From positions 28,222 through 92,221 of the forward strand of contig CAYTZS010000002.1 of assembly GCA_964442355.1 (NCBI GenBank): 64,000 nucleotides of DNA. The letters are read 5' to 3'. The notes beneath the pieces were generated by a model, which saw only the letters and a program-made list of their open reading frames with translations, was not told where the DNA came from and did not search any database. The DNA comes from UBA6168 sp964442355. GTDB taxonomy: Bacteria; Bacteroidota; Bacteroidia; Chitinophagales; Saprospiraceae. The number at the start of each line of letters is the position of its first letter. The first letter of the stretch is position 1. A program made the translations under genes and the position numbers. This document shows positions 33,264 to 42,662 of the stretch, one piece after another.

Positions 33264-34241
33264 TCATTTCACCAAAGGCCGCTTTTTGATCATCCCGCCC
33301 TTCGTGTCCTTCACTTCCCCGAACACGATAAACGCATCTGGGTCCACTTTTTCCACTTCCTTTTTCAGCTTGGAAAGCTCCAACCGCGTGATGACAGTGA
33401 ACACGATGTCCGTTGGCTTCAACTGCTCGCCCCGCTTGCCGAAGCCCCGCTTGCCGTTGTAAATGGTGACGCCCCTGCCCATTTTCTCGGTGATAGCTAG
33501 GCGAACTTCCTCGCTGTAAAGCGAAATAATCGTCACCCCGATGTATTCTTCAATGCCCTCGATGATGAAATCCACCGTTTTGGAGGCAGCCAAATACGTG
33601 AGGATGGCGTAGAGCGCTACCTCCACCGACAAAATGTAAGCGCCAAAAGAAAATATGATGATATTGAAAACGAGGATGACGTCCCCGACGGTAAGGCTAG
33701 TATTTCGGCTGATCCAAACGGCCATGACCTCCGTACCGTCAATAACCGCCCCGCCCCGAATGGCCAACCCAATGCCCATGCCAAGGAAAAAACCGCCAAA
33801 AACGGCGATGAGCAGCTTGTCTTCTGTGACTGTGGGGAACTGAACGAAATGCACCACCACGGCCAGCAACACAATGGCAGCGGCACTTTTGATGGCGAAG
33901 TTGCGGCTGATGGTTCTGATGCCCATCACCAAAAATGGCAGGTTGATGAGCACCAACAAGACCGAAAGTGAGATGCCCGTGACAACCTCTGTCAGCAGTG
34001 AAATACCCGTGACGCCACCATCAATAAACTGGTTCGGCAACAAAAAACCTCGGAGACCGAATGCCGCCGACGCAACCCCCAAGCAGATGAAAAGCACATC
34101 TTTGGCAAAGGCGGTTAGGTCTATCCGAAAATTGAACGCCTCCTTTTCCAATACCTTGCGGGGTATCCGAGTACCAGGGTGCGTTTTTTGGATGTGCTTT
34201 TTAACGACATCGTTGATGATTTGCTGAAACAGTGGCATCAT
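33264..34241 (-). CDS. YitT-family membrane protein (DUF161/DUF2179)
   Basis: A 325-residue protein if the ATG at 34241 is used (34238 also possible; a start at 34313 would add an unlikely leader). After a basic N-terminal tail come five to six membrane helices (about 55-215) with the family pattern AFGLRGFLLPNQFIDGGVTGISLL and FFLGMGIGLAIRGGAVIDGTEV, then a soluble DUF2179 domain (about 250-315: GVTIYNGKRGFGK, DIVFTVITRLEL, DAFIVFGEVKDTKGG). YitT proteins are conserved bacterial membrane proteins of unknown transport role. It ends the cation-transport block on the opposite strand. Confidence 0.9.
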   Translation of the reverse strand: MMPLFQQIINDVVKKHIQKTHPGTRIPRKVLEKEAFNFRIDLTAFAKDVLFICLGVASAAFGLRGFLLPNQFIDGGVTGISLLTEVVTGISLSVLLVLINLPFLVMGIRTISRNFAIKSAAAIVLLAVVVHFVQFPTVTEDKLLIAVFGGFFLGMGIGLAIRGGAVIDGTEVMAVWISRNTSLTVGDVILVFNIIIFSFGAYILSVEVALYAILTYLAASKTVDFIIEGIEEYIGVTIISLYSEEVRLAITEKMGRGVTIYNGKRGFGKRGEQLKPTDIVFTVITRLELSKLKKEVEKVDPDAFIVFGEVKDTKGGMIKKRPLVK

Positions 34242-34473
34242 AGGCGTTTGCTTTTGCGCTAAAATAACAGAAAAAATCAACCACCTCACCACTCGAACAA
34301 CTAACCCTATCATTTTGCACCATTGCCGCCGAGACGAATGTCGCCCACAACAGCTTGAAACACCAGCCTTTTTGCGCCATTTGCTAGTTTTGTAAAAAAT
34401 CCATCAAAAATCAGCGACACCGCTTGCTCCTGAGCATCGGTGCAAGTTGATGTTTACAAAGTGCCTTTAAAAA

Positions 34474-36996
34474 TTGAAAACCACCCTCCACAGCATTTTT
34501 GGCAAAATCCCCTTGGCAGTGAGTCTGTTAAAAACTTGCCTGCTGATTTTGCTAGGCAGTAATCTCGCTGCCCAAGTCCTACCCATCCCCGCTGCTCCTG
34601 CCAATGGCTCCGCTTGGGAGTACATTGGGCCGCACGAGCCACCGACACCCGGGCCAGGCACAGGTTGGGGCAGTACGGGCACCGGGGCGCAGGTTCGAGT
34701 CCGTTTCTTCAACAACAAAGCGGCCAACCCCACGGAACTCTACGCTGCCACTCCCATCGGGGGGCTTTTCCGCACCCGCAACGTGCTCGATTCTGTGCCA
34801 ATCTGGGAGAACATCACCGACAGTACCCGCTTGCCTGTGTTGGGTGTCCGTTCGTTTGCATTTGCACCCGGCGACCCCAACACCATCTACCTCGGCACGG
34901 GAATCCGTTACCCGCTTGACTACCGCCGCAGCTACGGCATCGGGTTGCTGAAAACCACCGACGGCGGGCGAACTTGGCAGGAAACAGGGCTGCGTTTCCA
35001 GCCGCCGGGCAGCATGGCAGAGGTTATTCACGACGTGCTCACCCACCCCACCAGCCCCGACACCATCCACGCCCTCTGTGGCAAAGACTACTACCGCTCC
35101 GACGATGCTGGCAACAGTTTTACCCTAAAAAAGACGAACCCCTACCCCTGCCCCGCAGGCTGGGAAACGGCCTTCCGCTCGCTGCTGCACAAACCGGGCA
35201 GCCCGCACGTGCTGTACCTCAGTGCCGATGCAGAGTATTTTTTCAGGTCAAAAAACAGTGGCGAGACTTGGGAGGAGGTGGCGATTGACAGCAGCTTGGG
35301 CGTTGACGAGCCGGTCATGCGCATCGACATGGCGGTTTCGGAACGCAACCCGGCACTGGTTTACCTCGGCGTTTCCGCAAGGCGGAGCGAGTTCATCCTG
35401 CGGTCGCTCGACAGCGGCGAGACGTGGCAACTCCTGCTGAAAAAAAGCCTCGGCAGCAGCTACGAGAAACATGTCATCGCCATTTCACCCAACGACGACA
35501 ACGTGCTTTACGTCGGCGGGCTGCATGTCCACGAAGTGAGGCTAGACCCTTCGGGAAAGGCCACCACCAGGCAAATCACGGCCAGCAACGTCCACCTCGA
35601 CCACCGGGAACTTTGCGTGGTGAGCGACGTGCAAGGCGGCGACATCATCTACTCCGCCAACGACGGCGGGCTTTACCGGGCAACATTTGACGGCAAAAAA
35701 TGGCAGTGGCGAGACGTGTCGGGCCGGGGCTTCAACAACATGCAGTTTTACGGCATTGCCGTGGCCGAGGACTACTCAGTGATGCCCGGCGGCACGCAAG
35801 ACCTCGGCACCATGCTCATCCGGCCCGATGGCAATTCCACCAAGCCCAACCTCGGCGGCGATGGCACGGACTGTGCCGTTGACCCGTACAACCCCGACAA
35901 CCTGTTCAGCATTTCGTGGGCGCTGGGGCCGCCCGTCATTTTCAAAAGCACCGACGGCGGCAACGCTTGGAAACAGTGGCGAAAAGGCATCGTGTCCAAT
36001 GGCGACAGCTACCACCACCCCATGATTTTCCATAAAAACGGCAGCTTGTACACTGGCACAACAAAGGTTCACCGACTGCCCTACGGCTCGGATGCTTGGC
36101 TGCAAATCGGCGACATTGACCTGCCAACGAAAGACCCTTGGCGGGTAACGGCGATGTCCGTCAGCAGCGACGGCAACACGATTTATGCCTTTGGCGACCA
36201 ACTTTACCGCTCCGACAACCCCGATGCAGACTCGCTTGCTACTTGGATTCCGCTGGGGGCAAACATGGGCGACGCCGTCATCTACAAGCGGGGCGGCAGC
36301 GGCATTTTGGCCGTGGAGTGCGACCCCGAAGATGAGCGCCGGGTGTGGGTAAGTTTCAAGAATTTCGACAAGCCGCACAAGGTTTACTTTTCCGCCGACG
36401 GCGGCGAAACTTGGAGCAACAGGAGCCGGGGGTTACCGCCTTTTCCCATCAGCGCCTTGGCGGCGCAGGCTGGCACCGACGACGTGCTGTACGCTGGCAC
36501 GGACGTGGGGGTGTACGTGAACCTCAACGCCAGCAACCCCGACTCGGAGTGGCAGCCGTTCAACGCTGGGCTACCCGTCTGCCTCGTGGCCGATTTAGAG
36601 GTAAACTATTGCGAAGGAAAACTGGTGGCGGGCACCCACGGGCGGGGCATCTGGGCAACGCCGTTCGCCGTGCCGTCGGAGTTTGAGGCCATCGAAGTGC
36701 GGCGTGATGAAACTTGGGACTTCCGGCTGCTACGCTCCGATGTGGTGGTGCATAGCGGCTCGACGCTGACATTGCGGGGCGAGGTGCGCATTGCCGAAGG
36801 CAAAAAAATCAGGGTAGAAAAGGACGCCAAACTCGTGCTGGATGGGGCGCATTTGTCCGAGCTTTGTGGCAAACCGTGGGGCAGCATCGAGACAAAGGCG
36901 GGGAACCGGGGCTTTCTCGGCCTGTTTTTTGGGAAAGAGCCGGGCCAGGTGCTGCTGCAAAATGATGCGACAGTAACTGGCAGCTCGACGAATTGA
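34474..36996 (+). CDS. Secreted BNR/sortilin-like propeller protein
   Basis: An 840-residue protein starting at TTG 34474; the in-frame ATG upstream (34450) is cut off by a stop, and the TTG gives a good signal (to about residue 34, NLAAQ). Blades carry Asp-box motifs: TTDGGRTW, SDDAGNSF, SKNSGETW, SLDSGETW, STDGGNAW and SADGGETW. GTHGRGIWATPF ends the propeller near residue 730; the last about 100 residues form a beta-helix-like adhesin tail (VVHSGSTLTLRGEVRIAEGK, followed by a LVLDGAHL strand) often found on Bacteroidota surface proteins. No typical T9SS domain is seen. Function unknown. Confidence 0.88.
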   Translation: MKTTLHSIFGKIPLAVSLLKTCLLILLGSNLAAQVLPIPAAPANGSAWEYIGPHEPPTPGPGTGWGSTGTGAQVRVRFFNNKAANPTELYAATPIGGLFRTRNVLDSVPIWENITDSTRLPVLGVRSFAFAPGDPNTIYLGTGIRYPLDYRRSYGIGLLKTTDGGRTWQETGLRFQPPGSMAEVIHDVLTHPTSPDTIHALCGKDYYRSDDAGNSFTLKKTNPYPCPAGWETAFRSLLHKPGSPHVLYLSADAEYFFRSKNSGETWEEVAIDSSLGVDEPVMRIDMAVSERNPALVYLGVSARRSEFILRSLDSGETWQLLLKKSLGSSYEKHVIAISPNDDNVLYVGGLHVHEVRLDPSGKATTRQITASNVHLDHRELCVVSDVQGGDIIYSANDGGLYRATFDGKKWQWRDVSGRGFNNMQFYGIAVAEDYSVMPGGTQDLGTMLIRPDGNSTKPNLGGDGTDCAVDPYNPDNLFSISWALGPPVIFKSTDGGNAWKQWRKGIVSNGDSYHHPMIFHKNGSLYTGTTKVHRLPYGSDAWLQIGDIDLPTKDPWRVTAMSVSSDGNTIYAFGDQLYRSDNPDADSLATWIPLGANMGDAVIYKRGGSGILAVECDPEDERRVWVSFKNFDKPHKVYFSADGGETWSNRSRGLPPFPISALAAQAGTDDVLYAGTDVGVYVNLNASNPDSEWQPFNAGLPVCLVADLEVNYCEGKLVAGTHGRGIWATPFAVPSEFEAIEVRRDETWDFRLLRSDVVVHSGSTLTLRGEVRIAEGKKIRVEKDAKLVLDGAHLSELCGKPWGSIETKAGNRGFLGLFFGKEPGQVLLQNDATVTGSSTN

Positions 36997-37088
36997 ATTG
37001 CCTCAGTTTTTGCAACTTTGTGCTTGGCTCACAGACTTGGTTTGAAAAACGACACAACTTTTATTGCAAAAAAAATATTTGTAAACTG

Positions 37089-38078
37089 ATGAAATCGAAC
37101 AGCTTACTCATTTTTATCCTGCTTGCGACTTGGGCGCAGGCGCAGCACACCTACATCTCCGACAGGCGGTTTTATGCCCCTGACGAACTGATTGGCTACG
37201 ACTTCAAGCCAGCAGTGAAGGAGGTTCCCAACGAACAACAAATAGAGCTTACCCCCGGCGAGTATTCGTTGGGCATCACCCACACCAACCTCTACGTGAA
37301 GGGCGAGGGACTGGAAGGTGTTTACAACATCAACAACATGCAGCCCGAAGACTACGGCTTCAAGCTGACGCTGATGAACGCCCGTGACGCTCGCTTGCAG
37401 GGGCATTTGAAAGTAATCCTGAACAAGTACGGTATGGTGGAGATGCTGATTTTCAAACGCTCGCCCAGCGACAAGGAGACCATTTTTTACCTCGCCGCCA
37501 TTCCCAGCAAAGTGAAGGAGGACGAAAAAGCCTACTTCACCGACCGGGGCGAACTGGCCATTGCGCACCCCGATTCGATTTGGGGCAAAAAGTTCCGGCC
37601 GTTCCTGCGCGTACACACTGCCGACCGGGTGCAGGAGCGCCTGCGCATGAAGGACAGCACGAGCATCAGTTTTGTGGAAAAAATCACCATCGAAGAAAAG
37701 GAGGTGAAGAAGAAAAAGAAGGACAGCGCCGCTGCTCCCGTCGCCACCGACTCGTTGGCGCAAGCCGCTGACGCCCTCCCTGCCGACAGCACCGCCGCCG
37801 CAGGCCCGGAGAAAAAGGTGAAAATCATCAAGGAATATTTCGTGGTGGTGCGCTCCATCGTGCAGTTCGAGGACGGCCTTCGGGAAGACAAGACCTGGGA
37901 GCACCCCGTCAAGCGAATCTCGGAGAAGGAGGACAAGCAGGCAGGCGAGCAGGAGGAGCGCTTCCAATGGGAATTCGTGAACGACAAGAAGGACAAAATC
38001 GTGCTCTACCTCAACGGCGACCACACGGTTAGCTCGATGGTCATCAATGACAAGACTTATTTGATGCGGGGTTTTTAG
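37089..38078 (+). CDS. Secreted protein of unknown function
   Basis: A 329-residue protein with a signal peptide (MKSNSLLIFILLATWAQA-Q). ATG at 37089 preferred over 36993, which overlaps the previous gene and lacks a signal. The mature part begins HTYISDRRFYAPDELIGYDF and contains a beta-rich domain (about 50-185), a Lys-rich segment, an Ala/Asp/Ser linker (about 225-255) and a second beta segment (about 260-329). I recognise no named family, though the FYAPDELIGYDFKP type opening occurs in other Bacteroidota secreted proteins. Situated between a propeller protein gene and metF. Confidence 0.75.
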   Translation: MKSNSLLIFILLATWAQAQHTYISDRRFYAPDELIGYDFKPAVKEVPNEQQIELTPGEYSLGITHTNLYVKGEGLEGVYNINNMQPEDYGFKLTLMNARDARLQGHLKVILNKYGMVEMLIFKRSPSDKETIFYLAAIPSKVKEDEKAYFTDRGELAIAHPDSIWGKKFRPFLRVHTADRVQERLRMKDSTSISFVEKITIEEKEVKKKKKDSAAAPVATDSLAQAADALPADSTAAAGPEKKVKIIKEYFVVVRSIVQFEDGLREDKTWEHPVKRISEKEDKQAGEQEERFQWEFVNDKKDKIVLYLNGDHTVSSMVINDKTYLMRGF

Positions 38079-38079
38079 G

Positions 38080-38101
38080 GATTTACGATGGACGATTTAC
38101 G
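38080..38101. repeat. Two GATTTACG words upstream of metF
   Basis: GATTTACG at 38080-38087 and 38094-38101, immediately after the stop codon of the secreted protein gene, same word as at 20981, 30672 and 61400. Confidence 0.6.
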
Positions 38102-38126
38102 AATGACGATAGGGGGAGAAGGAGCG

Positions 38127-38159
38127 TTTGGATTTTAGTGGGCAATGGCCGTAGCTTTG
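38127..38159 (+). promoter_or_regulatory. metF promoter
   Basis: TTTG at 38127-38130, a 21-base spacer and TAGCTTTG at 38152-38159 match the Bacteroidota TTTG/TAnnTTTG promoter. It lies 48 bases before the metF start and is the best-formed promoter in the window. Confidence 0.65.
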
Positions 38160-38206
38160 TGTCAAAATAACAATTAAACACTCCCAGCTATCCAACTTTT
38201 TTTACC

Positions 38207-39163
38207 ATGAAAGTAACCGAATACTTCGAGAACGCCAAGGGTCAGACGCTCGTCTCCTTTGAAGTGCTGCCACCACTGAAAGGAGGCAGCATGAAGGCCA
38301 TTTTCGATACCCTGGATCCGCTGATGGAGTTCAAGCCTCCGTTCATTGACGTAACCTACCACCGGGAGGATTTCGTTTACAAAAAAATGCCGAGCGGCTA
38401 CTACGAGAAAATTGCCATCCGCAAGCGCCCCGGCACGGTAGGCATCTGCGCCGCCATCATGCACCGCTACGGGGTGGACGCTGTGCCGCACCTCATCTGC
38501 GGCGGCTTCACGAAGGAGGAAACGGAAAACGCCCTCATTGACCTCAACTTCCTCAACATCAACAATGTGCTGGCCCTGCGGGGCGACGCCGCCAGTTTCG
38601 ACGGACGGTTCGTGCCAGACCCCAACGGCCACGAGTTCGCCCTCGACCTCGTGAAACAGGTGGACGGCATGAACCACGGCCAGTACCTCGACGACAACAT
38701 CAAGGACGGCCTGAAAACGGACTTCTGCATCGGCATCGCTGGCTACCCGGAGAAGCACTTCGAGGCACCGAACATCGCCACCGACCTCGCATTTACGAAG
38801 GCCAAGGTGGATGCTGGCGCAAAGTACATCGTCACGCAGATGTTCTTCGACAACCGCCACTACTTCAGCTACGTGGAGGAATGCCGCAAGGTTGGCATCA
38901 ACGTGCCCATCGTGCCGGGCCTGAAACCGCTGACCAAATTGCACCAACTCAGCTCCATCCCCCGCCATTTCTACATTGACCTGCCCGACGACCTCGTGAA
39001 CGCCCTGCAAAAAGCAGCCACCCCAAAGATGCGGCAGGAGATTGGCGTCGAGTGGCTCATTGCACAGTCCAAGGAACTGAAGGCAGCAGGTGTGCCCTGC
39101 CTGCACTACTACACGATGGGCGACGCCGACACTATCCGGCAGGTGGCGGAGACGGTGTTTTAG
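38207..39163 (+). CDS. metF: 5,10-methylenetetrahydrofolate reductase
   Basis: A 318-residue MetF. It reduces 5,10-methylene-THF to 5-methyl-THF with FAD and NAD(P)H, giving the methyl donor for methionine. Typical elements: LVSFEVLPPLKGG at the N-terminus (catalytic Glu of the FEXXPP motif), IDVTYHR, PHLICGGFTKEE, NVLALRGDA, IGIAGYPEKH, ITQMFFD-like VTQMFFDNRHYF, and VPIVPGLKPLT. The end GVPCLHYYTMG is the usual HxYTxN-type segment. Cytosolic, transcribed alone. A long reverse-strand frame over the same DNA is a shadow. Confidence 0.97.
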   Translation: MKVTEYFENAKGQTLVSFEVLPPLKGGSMKAIFDTLDPLMEFKPPFIDVTYHREDFVYKKMPSGYYEKIAIRKRPGTVGICAAIMHRYGVDAVPHLICGGFTKEETENALIDLNFLNINNVLALRGDAASFDGRFVPDPNGHEFALDLVKQVDGMNHGQYLDDNIKDGLKTDFCIGIAGYPEKHFEAPNIATDLAFTKAKVDAGAKYIVTQMFFDNRHYFSYVEECRKVGINVPIVPGLKPLTKLHQLSSIPRHFYIDLPDDLVNALQKAATPKMRQEIGVEWLIAQSKELKAAGVPCLHYYTMGDADTIRQVAETVF

Positions 39164-39488
39164 CGCCAAGACCTGCCAAGTTTTTGAGACTTTGAGGGCC
39201 TTTCGAAACGACTTCAGACATTTTCCTTTCCATCAAAGCTTGGTAAATCAAAAAAGCAGATTTACTTTTGCTGAGCCTTTAGTATATTCTCTTTCCCTTT
39301 CCAAAGGCTCAGCTGGAAAAAATCTCATTCGCCAAACAAGTTTAGAACACTGACATCTCCCCCGCTGTGGCACTCCCACTAGCCGATTTTGAGTGTGCTT
39401 TTTGACCAATTTTGAATATCGTTTTTGACCGTTCACCCCTAGAACGGGACAAGAACACAGACAATTTTTACCAAAACTGTTAACCATC
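39164..39488. other. 325-base gap with no supported gene
   Basis: This gap between metF and the GEVED protein gene has a direct repeat of TTTTTGACC (about 39400 and 39427) and a CCAAG-ACCTGCCAAG word at the left. I see no gene, RNA or good promoter consensus. Confidence 0.5.
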
Positions 39489-42400
39489 ATGAACACAACA
39501 CGACTGCTGTGCAGCATCGGGCTGTCAGCGATTTTATCCCTTTTCCTCCAACAGCAAACAATGGCCTGCGGGTACGCCTACGTCTCGGACTGCGCTACCC
39601 AACTTGACATCGAAGTGAACGGCGTTACTTCCACTTTTCAAGTGTCGAGCTGCCCGTACCTCACCATTTTTCCGAGCCATAATTTCGGCTCGCCCACCAG
39701 TTTGAACATCACCAAGGCCAAGTCGCAGACTTGGGAAAGTTGCAACAACAACGTGATGAACGCCAAGCTGTTCTACCGCATTTACCCCCAAAATGGCAGC
39801 CCCGGCTCGTTTGCCCCGTTTCTGCTGCCGCAACTCACAACCGTGACCAACGGCCCGTACCGCACCAAAACGAGGGAAGGTAATCCCAACCTCAACCTAT
39901 TGGCAGGGCTGAACCCCGGTAGCTACTTCATCGAAATCTACTTCGAGTCGGACGTGGACTTCAACAACAACGGCACGCCCGACGACCAAATCCGCAAGAA
40001 CAATAATGGGGCAAACTACAAGGCCAGTTTCACCATCCCGACCGGGCAGGGCGGCTCCCTCAACGTGCAGTTGGTGAACAAAACCAACGTGACCTGCAAC
40101 GGCGGCTCGAATGGCAGCGCAACCGTGACAGTGGCAAATGGCACAGCACCTTACACTTTCGCCTGGTCGAACGGGGCAACCACGGCCAGCATCACAAACC
40201 TTGCCGCTGGCAACTACACCGTGACAGCCACCGACGCCAACGGCAACACGGGTACGCTCATCGTCAACATCGGCCAACCAGCGCCGCTCAACGCTAACGT
40301 GACCGGGGTGGATGAAACCAGCGCTCCTGCCAACAACGGCAGTGCCACCGCTGCGCCAACGGGCGGCACTTCGCCCTACACCTACCTGTGGAGCACGGGA
40401 GCCACCACAGCCACCATCAACAACCTGAACAGCGGCACTTACACCGTGACTGTGACGGATGCAAACAACTGCACAAAGACAGGCAGCGTGGTCATCAGCG
40501 TCTCCGGCGCCAACCCAACCAACTACTGCGCCAGCAGCGGCACCCCTTGGGTGGATTGGATAACGAGGGTAAAACTCAACAGCATTGACAACACCTCCGG
40601 CAAAGCGCTTTACACTTTTTTTAGCACCGTCAGCACCGAATTGAATACCGGCACCAGTTACACCATCACGCTCGAAAACGCTTACAGTTGGCAGACCTAC
40701 GACGAATACTGGAAGGTCTGGATTGACTTCAACCGAAACGGCATATTCGAGGAGCCTGCCGAGGTAGCCTACTCCGGCATCGTCACCGCACCGCCGCTCG
40801 GCACCCCCAGCAGCACCAAAGTAGGTACGGTGCTCGTACCTGCCACTGCTGACCTCGGCATTACCCGCATGCGAGTTTCATTGAAAAGGGGTGCTTACGC
40901 AACGCCCTGCGAGACCATTCCCGCAGGCGAAGTGGAGGACTACGTCATCAACCTCGTGAGCGACGGTCCCGTGCCATGCAGCATCGAAGCCACCACCTCC
41001 AACGTCACCTGCAACGCCAACGGCACCAACGCCGACCCTGAAGACGACACTTTTACGTTCAGCTTGACAGTGAACGGCAACGGCACTGGCGCTTCTTGGT
41101 CAACCACCGTGGGCGGCCAAAATTATACGGGCAACTACGGCTCACCCGTAACCATCGGCCCATTGCCCATCAGCGGCGGCGTGGTCAATTTCACCGTAAC
41201 AGATTCAGGTACAGGCACTTGCACAGCCACGGGTAGCATAACGCCGCCGGCTCCCTGCTCCAGTGTCACGCCATGCACCATCAACGCCACCACGACACCA
41301 GCCGTTTGCAATAACAACGGCACTCCGAATGACCCTGCCGACGACACCTACACCTTCAGCATGACGGTGACGGGCACCAACAGTGGCAATGGTTGGACAA
41401 CGACCGTCCTCGGTGCTCCACAAACTGGGCCTTACGGCACGGCCACTCTCATGGGGCCATATCCCATCAGCGGCGGCGTGTTGAACTTCACCATCCAAGA
41501 CAGCAACAGCCCGGCCTGCACCAAGGCCATGACAGTGACGCCGCCAAGCGCTTGCAGCAACGGCAGCGGCGGGCCAAGCTACTGTGCCTCCAGCAGCGGC
41601 TTCCCCTGGCACGACTGGATTGCAGGCATTCAGGCTGGCAGTTTGAACAACCCATCCAGCAAGACGGCTTACAGCGATTTCACCAGCCTCACTGCAAATG
41701 CAACTGCGGGACAGAACCTGCCCATCACCCTCACGGCAGGATTTAGCTGGTACACCTACGAGGAAAGCTGGAAAATCTGGATTGACTACAACCACGACGG
41801 CACTTTCCAAGAGCCGAATGAGGTGGCATTCTCGCAAACTATCCCAGCACCACCCAACGGCACCAACACGTTCAATGTGCCCGGCAGCATCGCCATCCCA
41901 GCCACGGCACTCACTGGCCCCACCCGAATGAGGGTGACGATGAAACGTGGCAGCACGGCACCTTCACCCTGCGAGACGGTTGAATACGGTGAAGTGGAGG
42001 ATTACACCGTGAATATTGGCAGCAGCTTGAACGAGGGAGGCACTGGTAATCGGCAGCCAAAAATTGCTTTGAATGCGCACACCAGTTTAAATGAAGTGGC
42101 TATTTTTGGTGCGATTGAAATGCCCGCCAATGCTGGATTTTGGGTTTTGGAAAAACTGGTGGACGACGCCACAGCCGAGCCGCTACTGACTGGCTTTGCT
42201 GACCCATCGCATGACGACCAACTAGTAGTGGAAGTCATTGACAATCAACCCATTGAAGGAGAAAACCAATACCGCCTGATGCTCTTCGACCAGACTGGCA
42301 ATTTACTGGCCGAGCGCCTCGCAACGGCACATTTCGAGCAGGTTGGAAGCTTCACGCTGTTCCCTAACCCAGCGAGTCAGGCATTTTCCATTGAAATGGA

Positions 42401-42596
42401 AAAACTGGTAGGCAAACAGGTAACCGTGGAAGTGTTCAACCGTTTCGGCCACCTTGTTTATCGGGAGAACATTGCAGAAGTGGTACAGTCCACCCACCAG
42501 ATTCGCATAGATGGCTGGAACGATGGCATGTACTTCGTGCAGCTGACACCAGTTGGCCGGAAGCCAATTGCACAGCGACTTATGGTTGCAAAATGA
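39489..42596 (+). CDS. T9SS-exported protein with SprB and GEVED repeats
   Basis: A 1035-residue surface or secreted protein. Signal peptide (to about 25), a Cys-rich N-terminal domain (about 27-185), two SprB repeats (about 195-335, with NVTCNGGSNGSATV, PYTFAWSNGATT and AGNYTVTATDANG), a GEVED domain (about 345-490, ending GEVEDYVINL), two related repeats of about 95 residues (about 497-595 and 596-690, each with DDTFTFSLTV/DDTYTFSMTV and PISGGVxNFT), a second GEVED domain (to GEVEDYTVNI) and a T9SS type A sorting domain (about 955-1035: LFPNPASQAFSI ... GMYFVQL). GEVED and SprB modules are typical of gliding and adhesion proteins. The repeats are clearly duplicated units. Confidence 0.95.
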   Translation: MNTTRLLCSIGLSAILSLFLQQQTMACGYAYVSDCATQLDIEVNGVTSTFQVSSCPYLTIFPSHNFGSPTSLNITKAKSQTWESCNNNVMNAKLFYRIYPQNGSPGSFAPFLLPQLTTVTNGPYRTKTREGNPNLNLLAGLNPGSYFIEIYFESDVDFNNNGTPDDQIRKNNNGANYKASFTIPTGQGGSLNVQLVNKTNVTCNGGSNGSATVTVANGTAPYTFAWSNGATTASITNLAAGNYTVTATDANGNTGTLIVNIGQPAPLNANVTGVDETSAPANNGSATAAPTGGTSPYTYLWSTGATTATINNLNSGTYTVTVTDANNCTKTGSVVISVSGANPTNYCASSGTPWVDWITRVKLNSIDNTSGKALYTFFSTVSTELNTGTSYTITLENAYSWQTYDEYWKVWIDFNRNGIFEEPAEVAYSGIVTAPPLGTPSSTKVGTVLVPATADLGITRMRVSLKRGAYATPCETIPAGEVEDYVINLVSDGPVPCSIEATTSNVTCNANGTNADPEDDTFTFSLTVNGNGTGASWSTTVGGQNYTGNYGSPVTIGPLPISGGVVNFTVTDSGTGTCTATGSITPPAPCSSVTPCTINATTTPAVCNNNGTPNDPADDTYTFSMTVTGTNSGNGWTTTVLGAPQTGPYGTATLMGPYPISGGVLNFTIQDSNSPACTKAMTVTPPSACSNGSGGPSYCASSSGFPWHDWIAGIQAGSLNNPSSKTAYSDFTSLTANATAGQNLPITLTAGFSWYTYEESWKIWIDYNHDGTFQEPNEVAFSQTIPAPPNGTNTFNVPGSIAIPATALTGPTRMRVTMKRGSTAPSPCETVEYGEVEDYTVNIGSSLNEGGTGNRQPKIALNAHTSLNEVAIFGAIEMPANAGFWVLEKLVDDATAEPLLTGFADPSHDDQLVVEVIDNQPIEGENQYRLMLFDQTGNLLAERLATAHFEQVGSFTLFPNPASQAFSIEMEKLVGKQVTVEVFNRFGHLVYRENIAEVVQSTHQIRIDGWNDGMYFVQLTPVGRKPIAQRLMVAK

Positions 42597-42597
42597 T

Positions 42598-42662
42598 GGG
42601 TTTGATAGGTTTGATGGGTTTGATTTGTCACGTTACGCTTCAAACCCATCAAACTCCTCAAA
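42598..42662. repeat. Iterated-word palindrome (GTTTGATGG type)
   Basis: GGTTTGATAGGTTTGATGGG on the left and AAACCCATCAAACTCCTCAA on the right form an imperfect hairpin between the convergent GEVED and NTF2-like genes; it may terminate both. Confidence 0.7.

Noticed and set aside
38174..39169. 331-codon reverse-strand frame over metF
   Set aside because: Shadow of a clearly identified MetF.
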